The position numbers and the translations under genes are program-made. Shown here in pieces: positions 14,454-21,936 of a DNA stretch of 23,266 nt (position 1 is its first letter; every line of letters begins with the position of its first letter). This DNA is from an uncultured Collinsella sp. (GTDB lineage Bacteria; Actinomycetota; Coriobacteriia; Coriobacteriales; Coriobacteriaceae). Where the stretch lies: the NCBI GenBank assembly GCA_900541785.1, contig UQKY01000030.1, positions 1 to 23,266 of the forward strand, in the 5' to 3' direction. The notes below the pieces were generated by a model, which saw only the letters and a program-made list of their open reading frames with translations, had not been told where the DNA came from and did no database searches.

Positions 14454-16571
14454 TTACTCGTTATTATCCTCGCGCGCCGCGATCTTTTCCACGCGAACGG
14501 CGTTTTCCTGGGTGAGCGCGGCGCCCGTCAACGGGTCCCAACGCAAAGGTGTATGGTCGAGCGGGCCCACGCCCAAGGCTTGAGCGCCACCGGCATCGGC
14601 GCCAAACGAACGCCCGCCGGGGGCGGCCGAGGTGAAGATGCACGCCGGATGCAGATAGGGCGTCGTCTCCACGCGCACGCGGTCGCGGCCCATGTCGCTC
14701 ACAAGCTCGACGACCTCGCCATCGGCAATGCCCATGCGCGCAGCGGCATCGGCATTCATCTGCACGGCATCCAGATCCGATCCAGCCTCGGCGGCACCGG
14801 CCGCCGCGAGTCTACGCGAGGTATGCGACTCAAAGGGACGGTTGCCGCTAATGAGGCGAAACATCCCCAGGCTAGGCTCCACCATGGGAGCGATCCAGTT
14901 GGGTACACGACCCAGGCCGGCTCGTTCCCATACGTCGCTTGCCAGCGCAATTTTGCCGCCATCCAAGGGAATCGCCGGATCGCCCGTACGCGACGGCAAC
15001 GCAACACCCGTGTCGGCCCAGCCGCGCTCCTTGAGCTCGTCCAGATTGATCCCAAAAGGCGCCACCTGGGCAGCCGCCAGATCGTCAGACGTAAACTGGA
15101 AGTACTCGCCCACGCCACACGCCTGCGCCAGACCGGCAAAAATCTCCCGGCCGGGACGCGTGTCGTCATGCTGCACGGGCAGCACGGCATTGCGGTAGAA
15201 CACGCGCGCATCGTTGGCGCCCACGACCGTGCCCACACCGCGGTCGGCCTCCAGATACGTCACGTCGGGCAGCACGAAGTCCGAAGCACGCGCCGTCTCG
15301 GACCAGCGAATATCAATCGTCACGAGCAAGTCGAGCTGCTGCAAAATACCCAACCAAGCCTGCGCATTGCCATAGCCCGCACCGGGGTTACTGGCATAGA
15401 CGATGAGTCCACGCAAATCGCCGGCAAGAATCGACTGGCCGATGGTCGTGCACAGGCCGCGCACCGGATCGACCAGTGGATAGCGCTCGGAGCCCAACTT
15501 GGGCTCACGTGGCATCGACGGCGTCGCGAAACGCGCAGGGTCCAAGTCGCCCAACACAAGCGGCGTGGGCGGGTTGAGGGCACCGCCCGCGTGTCCGATG
15601 CAGCCCAGCAGCACATCGACCAAGCAGATAGCGCGCGCCGTCTGGGTGCTATTGGCATACGCAATGCCGATGCCGCCATGAAAGCCGGCGTCCACCACAG
15701 CAGCAGGCGCCGCGGCAGCTAGATCGCGCGCCGTGGCGGCGATCTCTGCGGCTGGCACGTCGCACATCGACTCGGCCCACTCAGGCGTCCAAACAGCAGC
15801 CGCCTGCGCCAGCTCGTCAAAGCCCGTGGTATAGCGGGTCACGAACTCGTGGTCATACAGATCATCGGCAATCAAGACATGGGCAATACCCAACAGCAGC
15901 GCCAAGTCGCAGCCCGGGCGCACGCGCAGCCAGCGATCGGCAAGCGCGGCCGACCCGCTGCGCCGGGGGTCGACCACGATAATCTTCGCCCCGCGCCGGC
16001 GCGCATCGTTGAGCGCATCAACGGCCCCCATCGTCGACGAATCGACAATGGAACGCCCCAAATACATGATGCAATCGGTATGCGCCAGGTCGGAGGCGGG
16101 GCTGTAGCCCAGGCTGTGCTCCCAACCGGTAAGTCGGCTTACCTCGCAGGCACCGTCGGCACCGTACACGTTGGGCGAACCCAACGCATGCATAAGGCGA
16201 TAGGCCCAGTAGCGGTCGAACGAGGGCACGCCGAGTGTCATGCCCAGCGCACGCGGACCACACTCGTCAATAATCCCCCCAAGGCGCGCCGCAATCTGCG
16301 CGAACGCCTCGTCCCAGCTCACCGCATCGAACCCCGAGCCATCCTGGCGGCGGCGCATGGGATGCAAAATCCGGTCGCGCTCGTCAAACGGCATGTCCAG
16401 GCGATGGCGCCCGCGGGCGCACAGGGCACGCGCCGCGCACGGATGCCCCGGCACCGGCAACTCAGCCACCACACGACCGTCCTCAACGCGTGCCGCAAAG
16501 GCGCAATCGGCATAGCATCCCCCGCATGTGGTCACCACGGTGCGACCGTCACGCTTCACAGCAGATGCCAT
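14454..16571 (-). CDS. Molybdopterin oxidoreductase, DMSO reductase family, substrate unknown
   Basis: The 705-residue protein has an N-terminal [4Fe-4S] motif (C16, C19, C23, C51), bis-molybdopterin domains such as the PRRSGSAALADRW region, and a C-terminal molydopterin-binding domain (ISGNRPFESH onward). The Mo ligand is probably C142 in GADGACEVSR. No Tat or Sec signal is seen, so it should be cytoplasmic. It lacks the Sec/Cys-His-Gly-Pro active-site pattern of FdhF, so I do not call it formate dehydrogenase. The family includes thiosulfate, polysulfide and arsenate reductases and other catalysts. It lies between the formate channel, which ends in a terminator, and selA. The start was chosen for AAAGGGG 8 bases upstream; 22 upstream open codons are unlikely to be coding. 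Confidence 0.85.
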   Translation of the reverse strand: MASAVKRDGRTVVTTCGGCYADCAFAARVEDGRVVAELPVPGHPCAARALCARGRHRLDMPFDERDRILHPMRRRQDGSGFDAVSWDEAFAQIAARLGGIIDECGPRALGMTLGVPSFDRYWAYRLMHALGSPNVYGADGACEVSRLTGWEHSLGYSPASDLAHTDCIMYLGRSIVDSSTMGAVDALNDARRRGAKIIVVDPRRSGSAALADRWLRVRPGCDLALLLGIAHVLIADDLYDHEFVTRYTTGFDELAQAAAVWTPEWAESMCDVPAAEIAATARDLAAAAPAAVVDAGFHGGIGIAYANSTQTARAICLVDVLLGCIGHAGGALNPPTPLVLGDLDPARFATPSMPREPKLGSERYPLVDPVRGLCTTIGQSILAGDLRGLIVYASNPGAGYGNAQAWLGILQQLDLLVTIDIRWSETARASDFVLPDVTYLEADRGVGTVVGANDARVFYRNAVLPVQHDDTRPGREIFAGLAQACGVGEYFQFTSDDLAAAQVAPFGINLDELKERGWADTGVALPSRTGDPAIPLDGGKIALASDVWERAGLGRVPNWIAPMVEPSLGMFRLISGNRPFESHTSRRLAAAGAAEAGSDLDAVQMNADAAARMGIADGEVVELVSDMGRDRVRVETTPYLHPACIFTSAAPGGRSFGADAGGAQALGVGPLDHTPLRWDPLTGAALTQENAVRVEKIAAREDNNE

Positions 16572-16635
16572 CTCGATTACCCCTTTCATCAGCCAAACAC
16601 AACAGGCCAACAGCCCGACAACGAGCCCCAGACCC

Positions 16636-16671
16636 AAAAAGCCTCCCGCACGGCAACGCCCCGCGGGAGGC
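16636..16671 (-). terminator. Rho-independent terminator of the hydrogenase operon
   Basis: A perfect 9-bp stem GCCTCCCGC (16641-16649) with GCGGGAGGC (16663-16671) is followed on the minus strand by TTTTT. It starts 22 bases after the focA-like stop and separates the hyf genes from the oxidoreductase-selAB unit. The following 64 bases should hold the promoter of the latter, but I cannot name clear hexamers. Confidence 0.85.
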
Positions 16672-16693
16672 CCAACGTCAAACAGACGGTACC

Positions 16694-17533
16694 TTACGCC
16701 TCGGACTTCTTAGCGTAGATAAACCAGTAGCCGAGCGCGACCAGAACCGCGCCGCCCACGATGTTGCCCAGCGTGGCGGCGGACAGGTTAAATGCAATGC
16801 CCGCAGCGTTGAGCGCATCGGCGCCGGCGACGTCGGCACCGTAGCCGCATGCATGCATCACGGCGCCCATGGGCAAAAAGTACATGTTGGCGACGCAGTG
16901 CTCAAAACCGCAGGCCACAAAGGCGGCAATGGGCAGCAGAATGCCCACAACCTTATCGACCACGGTCTTGCCGGCGGTGCCGATCCACACGGCCAGGCAC
17001 ACAAAGATGTTGCACAGGATGCCGCGGAAGAAGATCGTCACCCAGTCGATCGTCACCTTGCCGGCGGCGACGCTCACCATGGAATTGGCGACCGCCTCGC
17101 CGTTGAGCTTATAAATGCCGGCCATGTACACCAAAAAGACGATGAACAGGGCACCGACAAAGTTACCGACCCACACGACGGCCCAAGCCTTGAGCATCTG
17201 GGCCAAGGTGATCTTTTTGCTCTTGAGCGCGCAGACCATAAGCGAATTGCCGGTGAACAGCTCGGCGCCACACACCAGCACCAGCACCAGGCCCAGGCAA
17301 AAGCACAGGCCGCCCACGACGCGCTGGGCACCCCAGCCGAGCGTGCTATCGCTCAAAAACACGGTAAAGAACAGGCCACCGAAGGCGATAAACGCGCCGG
17401 CGAACATTGCCAACAGAAAGGCCTTGGCGACCGGCAGGTTAGCCTTGGTCACGCCGGCGGTCTCGGTCTTGGCCTCGATCGCGGCGGGCGCCAGGCAATC
17501 GGGAGCGGGATGCTCCACCTTGGAATCTGCCAT
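16694..17533 (-). CDS. focA: FocA-type formate/nitrite transporter family channel
   Basis: This 279-residue inner-membrane protein has six predicted transmembrane segments. It carries the FNT family signatures: CGAELFTGN after the second helix, RGILCNIFVCLAVW, and GFEHCVANMYF with the central pore histidine. FNT channels move formate, nitrite or hydrosulfide. Next to hydrogenase-4 genes, formate uptake or export for H2 production is the natural reading, parallel to focB after the E. coli hyf genes. The ATG (MADSKVEH) was chosen over an upstream TTG. The N-terminus of about 30 residues before the first helix is normal. It is the last gene before the operon terminator. Confidence 0.9.
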   Translation of the reverse strand: MADSKVEHPAPDCLAPAAIEAKTETAGVTKANLPVAKAFLLAMFAGAFIAFGGLFFTVFLSDSTLGWGAQRVVGGLCFCLGLVLVLVCGAELFTGNSLMVCALKSKKITLAQMLKAWAVVWVGNFVGALFIVFLVYMAGIYKLNGEAVANSMVSVAAGKVTIDWVTIFFRGILCNIFVCLAVWIGTAGKTVVDKVVGILLPIAAFVACGFEHCVANMYFLPMGAVMHACGYGADVAGADALNAAGIAFNLSAATLGNIVGGAVLVALGYWFIYAKKSEA

Positions 17534-17572
17534 GTCAATCACTTCTTTCCTAATCAGCAGGGACAAGCGCTC

Positions 17573-18076
17573 CTATTGCTCCTGCCCCAAGCGGACAAAG
17601 TGGGAAAAGTCGTTGGCGGCCACGGCGTCGTACACGGCGTCGACGGCCTCAAAGACCTCCGGGGACATGGGGTTATAGAACTCCGTATCGCCCGGCTGAA
17701 TCCCTATGAAGACGATATCTTCGCACGATTGCTCAATCTCTTCGATCAGAATCGACAAGGGAAGCGAATGCGTGGTGAACATCGACTTGCGGGCCACGTC
17801 ACGTTTGTCGAGCAAGCGGATGGCGCCAACGGGCAGCGCCATGTCGGCGGCATCGACCAAAACCAAACGCGGCGGACGCTCGCGCTTGACCTCGATGATG
17901 TCATCCTCGGGCGTCTGACCGCCGTCGATGGTGTACCAACCGGCGATGGGCGCGTCCTCCATCTTTTTGGAGAGCACGGGGCCGGCGGCATCGTCGGCGC
18001 GCAGCACGCTTCCCGCCGTGAGCACGATACCCGCAAACGGGGTGCCGTTCACACGACCATCCACAACGCGACCCAT
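17573..18076 (-). CDS. hycI: HycI-like [NiFe]-hydrogenase maturation protease
   Basis: HycI-family endopeptidases remove the C-terminal tail of the hydrogenase large subunit after nickel insertion. The 167-residue protein has the expected nickel-sensing residues: D28 in RADDAAG, D75 in VDAADM and H103 in TTHSLPL. These correspond to D16, D62 and H90 of E. coli HycI. The usual GN before the first Asp reads GS here. The C-terminal IVFIGIQPGD segment is typical. The ATG overlaps the stop of the HycH-like gene (TAATG) with GGAAGG upstream. Its client is presumably HyfG at 20161-21933, which carries a 44-residue tail after DPCYSCTDR. Confidence 0.9.
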   Translation of the reverse strand: MGRVVDGRVNGTPFAGIVLTAGSVLRADDAAGPVLSKKMEDAPIAGWYTIDGGQTPEDDIIEVKRERPPRLVLVDAADMALPVGAIRLLDKRDVARKSMFTTHSLPLSILIEEIEQSCEDIVFIGIQPGDTEFYNPMSPEVFEAVDAVYDAVAANDFSHFVRLGQEQ

Positions 18077-18657
18077 TACTGCAACCTTCCCGTCAGATAC
18101 ACGCCCGACACATCGCGCACGCGCTCAACCAGATCGCGGAACTTCATCAGAAACGCGACCTGCTGGGCATGCAGACCAAAGTCGTCATCGAACACCGAGA
18201 TGCCGGCCTTGGCCGACCCGCGAAAACCGCGCTCGTCGAGCAGCGTATCGCAGGCCTCGAGCAGCGACGGCACTGCCGCCTTGTCGAGCTGGCACTCACC
18301 AAAGGAGCGGATGGCCTCAAACTTGGTTTTGGCCTCCCCCTCCGGCAGCGCGTCGACGAGCGAATAGAACACATCCACCGGCACCGACAGGCGCGGCTCA
18401 AAGCAGTCGAGCACGCCGGTGTGGTGGCCCACGGCGAGCGTGTAGTACAGCACGTCGCAGGCCTCCTGGGGAACGTCTTCCTCGGTCTCCACAAACTTAC
18501 GCGTGAGCTCATAGAAGACCACCTGGTCGGGCGTATGGCCCAGGCAGGGGTCGGCGACGCCCTCGGCGGCCTCGTCGCTTGCGCGCGAGGCATCGCCAAA
18601 AGAGCCGCCGAGCATACCGGGGCCCGCAAAGTAACCAGAGCGGTCCGTGAGCTCCAT
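18076..18657 (-). CDS. hyfJ: HycH/HyfJ-like formate hydrogenlyase assembly protein
   Basis: HycH is a small cytoplasmic protein needed to assemble the formate hydrogenlyase hydrogenase; its exact action is not settled. Residues 45-90 match HycH closely by eye (VVFYELTRKF, then VLYYTLAVGHHTGVLDC), and the end VSGVYLTGRL also fits. The 193-residue length exceeds E. coli HycH (136). The extra part is an N-terminal 45-residue segment rich in Gly, Asp and Ala, plus a little in the middle. The ATG follows the hyfI stop directly, with GGAGG 7 bases upstream, so the long N-terminus is likely real. I use hyfJ because the order matches E. coli hyfGHIJ. Confidence 0.85.
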   Translation of the reverse strand: MELTDRSGYFAGPGMLGGSFGDASRASDEAAEGVADPCLGHTPDQVVFYELTRKFVETEEDVPQEACDVLYYTLAVGHHTGVLDCFEPRLSVPVDVFYSLVDALPEGEAKTKFEAIRSFGECQLDKAAVPSLLEACDTLLDERGFRGSAKAGISVFDDDFGLHAQQVAFLMKFRDLVERVRDVSGVYLTGRLQ

Positions 18658-19440
18658 CTAGCGACCTCCGGCCAGCACCAGATCCTGCAGCGCCGAGTAC
18701 ACCTCGACGCGGCGCGGATCGTCCTGCTTGTCGATGAGCAGCGCCATGGCACCGCGGATATCGCCCTTGGGCGCGCCCTCGAGCGTATCCATAAACTCGT
18801 TGGCCAGATCGCGGCCGTAACGGTAGCCGCTCATGGCGCGAGCTTCGCGCTCGATGGCAACGCGCAGCTTGTACGGCACGCCGGGGTGCAGGATATCGGC
18901 CTGCTCGCCGGCGGCCTCCACCGTGGTCTCGGCATGGAGCTTTTGGTCCAGCAGGCCAAGCGCCATGGCAAAGCCGTAGATGGTCTGCGCGGGGCTGGGC
19001 GGGCAGCCGGGGATGTAGACATCGACCGGCAAGATCTTGTCCGTGCCGCCCCAGACGCAGTAGTTGTCGTAGAAGATGCCACCGGTGCAGCCGCACGCGC
19101 CATAGGACACCACGATCTTGGGATCGGGTGCGGCCTCAAAGGCGCGCAGGGCCGGCATGCGCATGGCACGCGTCACCGCACCGGTGTACAGCAGCACATC
19201 GGCGTGACGGGGCGAGGGCACGACCTTGATGCCAAAGCGCTCGACGTCAAAGACGGGCGTGATGGAACCGAAGATCTCAATCTCGCATCCGTTGCAGCCG
19301 CCGCAGTCAACACGGTAGACGTACACCGAGCGCTTGATCTTCTTAAGAAGGGTCGCCTTGGCCTTCTCGATGCTCTCGTCGAGCTCGATCTTGGTCGGGC
19401 GGTACTGAAGCCGCTCGGGCAAAAGCGTGGGTTCGGCCAT
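18658..19440 (-). CDS. hyfI: Hydrogenase-4 small subunit, HycG/HyfI (NuoB-like)
   Basis: This is the electron-transfer partner of the [NiFe] large subunit, related to complex I NuoB and holding the proximal [4Fe-4S] cluster. The 260-residue protein has CGGCNGCEIE (C46, C49, C52), GACGCTGG (C116, C118) and PGCPPSP (C146). No Tat signal is present, as expected for a membrane-associated hydrogenase with its soluble arm facing the cytoplasm. AAGGAGG precedes the ATG. It starts two bases after the hyfH stop. The C-terminal part after residue 155 is longer than NuoB, as in HycG and HyfI. Confidence 0.94.
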   Translation of the reverse strand: MAEPTLLPERLQYRPTKIELDESIEKAKATLLKKIKRSVYVYRVDCGGCNGCEIEIFGSITPVFDVERFGIKVVPSPRHADVLLYTGAVTRAMRMPALRAFEAAPDPKIVVSYGACGCTGGIFYDNYCVWGGTDKILPVDVYIPGCPPSPAQTIYGFAMALGLLDQKLHAETTVEAAGEQADILHPGVPYKLRVAIEREARAMSGYRYGRDLANEFMDTLEGAPKGDIRGAMALLIDKQDDPRRVEVYSALQDLVLAGGR

Positions 19441-19442
19441 GG

Positions 19443-20159
19443 TTACTCCTCCTTCGTATCAAAATCCATGATGATGCCCTCGACCGGCGCAGGACCGGCG
19501 GGAATCTCGGGCGCATCGGGGTTGAGCTCGCGGTCGATATACTCCGGGTTCACGCCGTGGCCGCCCAGATACTCCATACCGGGGCCCTGGGGCTCACCGG
19601 ACGCAAGCGTCTCATTGGCAGCCATGCCATGCGCGTTGCCGGTCTTTACGGCCGAGGCGGCGCGCAGGGCGTCGAGCTCGCGCTTGCACTCCTGGCACAT
19701 ACCGACAGTACGGGCAGCCTGGATGGCCTCCATGCCGCCGGCCTTTTGCAGCAGGCGCTTAGCGTAGTCGATCTCCTTGTGCGGGGCAAACGGCTTGCCG
19801 CAGCGCGAGCAGTGCTCGAGCGTATAGACGCTCTTGCTGGTGAGGTCGTCCTTGCTCATGACGGCCAGCTCAAACTCCTCGGTGAGCTTGATGGCCTCCA
19901 TGGGGCAGGCCTCCTCGCAGCGGCCGCAGAAGATGCAGCGGCCGTAGTCGATCGACCAGGTGATGGTGTCGGCCGCAAGGTCGGTGTCCATGCGAATGGC
20001 ATCGGCCGGGCACGCCACGCCACAGGCACCGCACGCGATGCAGAGCTCGGCGTTGTGCTCGGGCTTGCCGCGCATGTCCTTGTTGGTGGGGAACGGCGCA
20101 AACGGGTACTTGACCGTCGCGTCGCCGGCCTTGGCGTTAACCTTCCAAAGCTTCAGCAT
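19443..20159 (-). CDS. hyfH: Hydrogenase-4 ferredoxin-like subunit, HycF/HyfH
   Basis: This 238-residue protein has two classic [4Fe-4S] motifs, C40-C43-C46-C50 and C75-C78-C81-C85, like complex I NuoI. It would wire electrons between the formate dehydrogenase side and HyfI. It also has two later CxxC pairs (C117/C120 and C155/C158) that could bind zinc. The C-terminus runs on for about 75 residues without cysteines and is acidic and Pro-rich, making the protein longer than E. coli HycF (about 180). The start MLKLWKVNAK is supported by GGAGG upstream and sits one base after the hyfG stop. An earlier in-frame start (20282) would overlap hyfG and is rejected. Confidence 0.93.
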   Translation of the reverse strand: MLKLWKVNAKAGDATVKYPFAPFPTNKDMRGKPEHNAELCIACGACGVACPADAIRMDTDLAADTITWSIDYGRCIFCGRCEEACPMEAIKLTEEFELAVMSKDDLTSKSVYTLEHCSRCGKPFAPHKEIDYAKRLLQKAGGMEAIQAARTVGMCQECKRELDALRAASAVKTGNAHGMAANETLASGEPQGPGMEYLGGHGVNPEYIDRELNPDAPEIPAGPAPVEGIIMDFDTKEE

Positions 20160-20160
20160 A

Positions 20161-21933
20161 TTAGAGCGCCTCCTCATCGAGCGGAGCGGCCATGGTGCCC
20201 TCGCCCGCAAGCGGCGACTTGTCGCGCCAGACGTTCTCGAACTGCTCCTTGTCGAGCACGTGGTCGCGCTTAGCGGCGACATCGGTCACCGTCACGCGGT
20301 CGGTGCAGGAGTAGCACGGGTCGAGCGAGCCGACGATCAGCGCCGCGTCGCCCACGGTGTTGCCGCGGAACATGTAGCGCAGGACCGGCCAGTTGCTGTA
20401 CGTGGCCGCCTTGGCGCGCCAGCGGTAGCACTTCTGGTTGTTGCCGAGCATGGCCCAGTGCACGTCCTCGCCGCGCGGCGCCTCGGTGGCGCCGATGGCG
20501 TACTTGTGCGGGGTGTACTCCCAATCCGTGGTGAGGATGGGGCCCGACGGGCAGTTCTCGAGCATGGTCTCGATCATGTCGATCGAATCGTAGACCTCCT
20601 GGATGCGGACGGCGGTACGGCCGAAGGCATCGCAGGTGTCAGCAGTAGCGGCGTGCATCTTTTGGACATCCGGATCGGCGTAGCCGTCGAAGGGATGGTC
20701 AAAGCGCACGTCGCGGGCATAGCCCGAGCCACGCATGAGCGGGCCGACCGGCGAGAAGTCGCGAGCGATCTTGCGGTCCAGAATGCCAATGCCACTCGTA
20801 CGCTCAATAAAGTTGGGCGTGGAGAGCAAGACGTCGACGAGCTCTTGAACCTCTGAGCGCAGCTGGTGGATGGTCGTGAGCGTGGAAAGCTTCTGCTCGG
20901 CCAAAATGTCGCGACGCACGCCGCCGATCACGTTGAGGCCGTAGGTCTTGCGGTGACCGGAGAGCTTCTCGGCCAGGTCCATGGACTTCTCGCGGACGCG
21001 GAAGAACTGCTGGAAGCCAGAGTCGAAGCCCGTGTAGTGCGACGCCAGGCCAATGTTGAGCAGATGCGAGTGCAGGCGCTCGACCTCGAGCATGATGGCA
21101 CGGATGTACTGGGCGCGCGGCGGGACATGAATGCCCTGGGCGCGCTCGACGGCCTCGGCATAGGCCACCGAGTGGGCGCAGCCGCAGATGCCGCAGATGC
21201 GGTCGGCGAGGAACGTCACAGCGTCATAGTTCAGGCGCGTCTCGGCGACCTTCTCCATGCCGCGGTGCACGTAGAACAGACGATAGTCGGCGTCGACGAT
21301 CGTCTCGCCCTCGACGAACAGGCGGAAGTGGCCGGGCTCGTCGGAGGTAATGTGCAGCGGGCCCATGGGGACGAGCGTGGTCTCCTTGCCCTTGGTGTCG
21401 GCCAAGAACTCGTAGTTTTCCATATCGCTCGCGGGAGCGGGACGGAAGCGGTAGTCCATGGAGTCCTTGCGCAGCGGGTACAGGCCGCTGGGCCAGTCAT
21501 CGGGCAGCACCAGGCGGCGACGATCGGGCAGACCCTCGGGGATCAGGCCGAACATGTCGCGCAGCTCGCGCTCGCCCCACACGCAGGCGGGGACGAACGG
21601 CGTCACGGACGGGAACGTCATCTTGGCGGGATCGACCTCGGTACGCACGGTCACCCAGCCGGGATCCTCCCCCTCCATGGAGATGACGTAGTACACGGCG
21701 TAACGGCCGCACAGGCTGCGCTCATCGTTGCCGATGATCACGGGAATCCAGCCGTAGCGCTCGTAGTACAGGTAGTGGACGGCCTCGGGCAGCTTGTCCT
21801 GCTTGACGGTAATCGTCAGCTGGTCCTCGCACTGCCACTCGACCTTCTCGATGCAGCCCGGAACGGCGCGGCGCAGGGCCTCGACATGGCTCTCGCAGCG
21901 ACGGGCATACACCTTGTTCTCAGTTTCAATCAT
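20161..21933 (-). CDS. hyfG: Hydrogenase-4 [NiFe] large subunit, HycE/HyfG (NuoC-NuoD fusion)
   Basis: This 590-residue catalytic subunit fuses a NuoC-like N-terminus (about 1-165, with CVWGERELRDMFGL) to a NuoD-like [NiFe] domain. The L1 motif RICGICGCAH gives C247 and C250. The L2 motif DPCYSCTDR gives C540 and C543. These four cysteines bind the Ni-Fe centre that makes or uses H2. After R546 there is a 44-residue tail, the natural substrate for the HycI protease encoded four genes downstream. In E. coli HycE cleavage falls at the equivalent arginine. It begins three bases after the hyfF stop, with GGAG upstream. Length and both motifs are normal. Confidence 0.96.
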   Translation of the reverse strand: MIETENKVYARRCESHVEALRRAVPGCIEKVEWQCEDQLTITVKQDKLPEAVHYLYYERYGWIPVIIGNDERSLCGRYAVYYVISMEGEDPGWVTVRTEVDPAKMTFPSVTPFVPACVWGERELRDMFGLIPEGLPDRRRLVLPDDWPSGLYPLRKDSMDYRFRPAPASDMENYEFLADTKGKETTLVPMGPLHITSDEPGHFRLFVEGETIVDADYRLFYVHRGMEKVAETRLNYDAVTFLADRICGICGCAHSVAYAEAVERAQGIHVPPRAQYIRAIMLEVERLHSHLLNIGLASHYTGFDSGFQQFFRVREKSMDLAEKLSGHRKTYGLNVIGGVRRDILAEQKLSTLTTIHQLRSEVQELVDVLLSTPNFIERTSGIGILDRKIARDFSPVGPLMRGSGYARDVRFDHPFDGYADPDVQKMHAATADTCDAFGRTAVRIQEVYDSIDMIETMLENCPSGPILTTDWEYTPHKYAIGATEAPRGEDVHWAMLGNNQKCYRWRAKAATYSNWPVLRYMFRGNTVGDAALIVGSLDPCYSCTDRVTVTDVAAKRDHVLDKEQFENVWRDKSPLAGEGTMAAPLDEEAL

Positions 21934-21936
21934 TCG

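Noticed and set aside
14454..16571. The molybdopterin enzyme as formate dehydrogenase FdhF
   Set aside because: No in-frame TGA is seen at the metal-ligand position, and the segment reads ACEVSR rather than the Sec/Cys-His-Gly-Pro pattern of FdhF.
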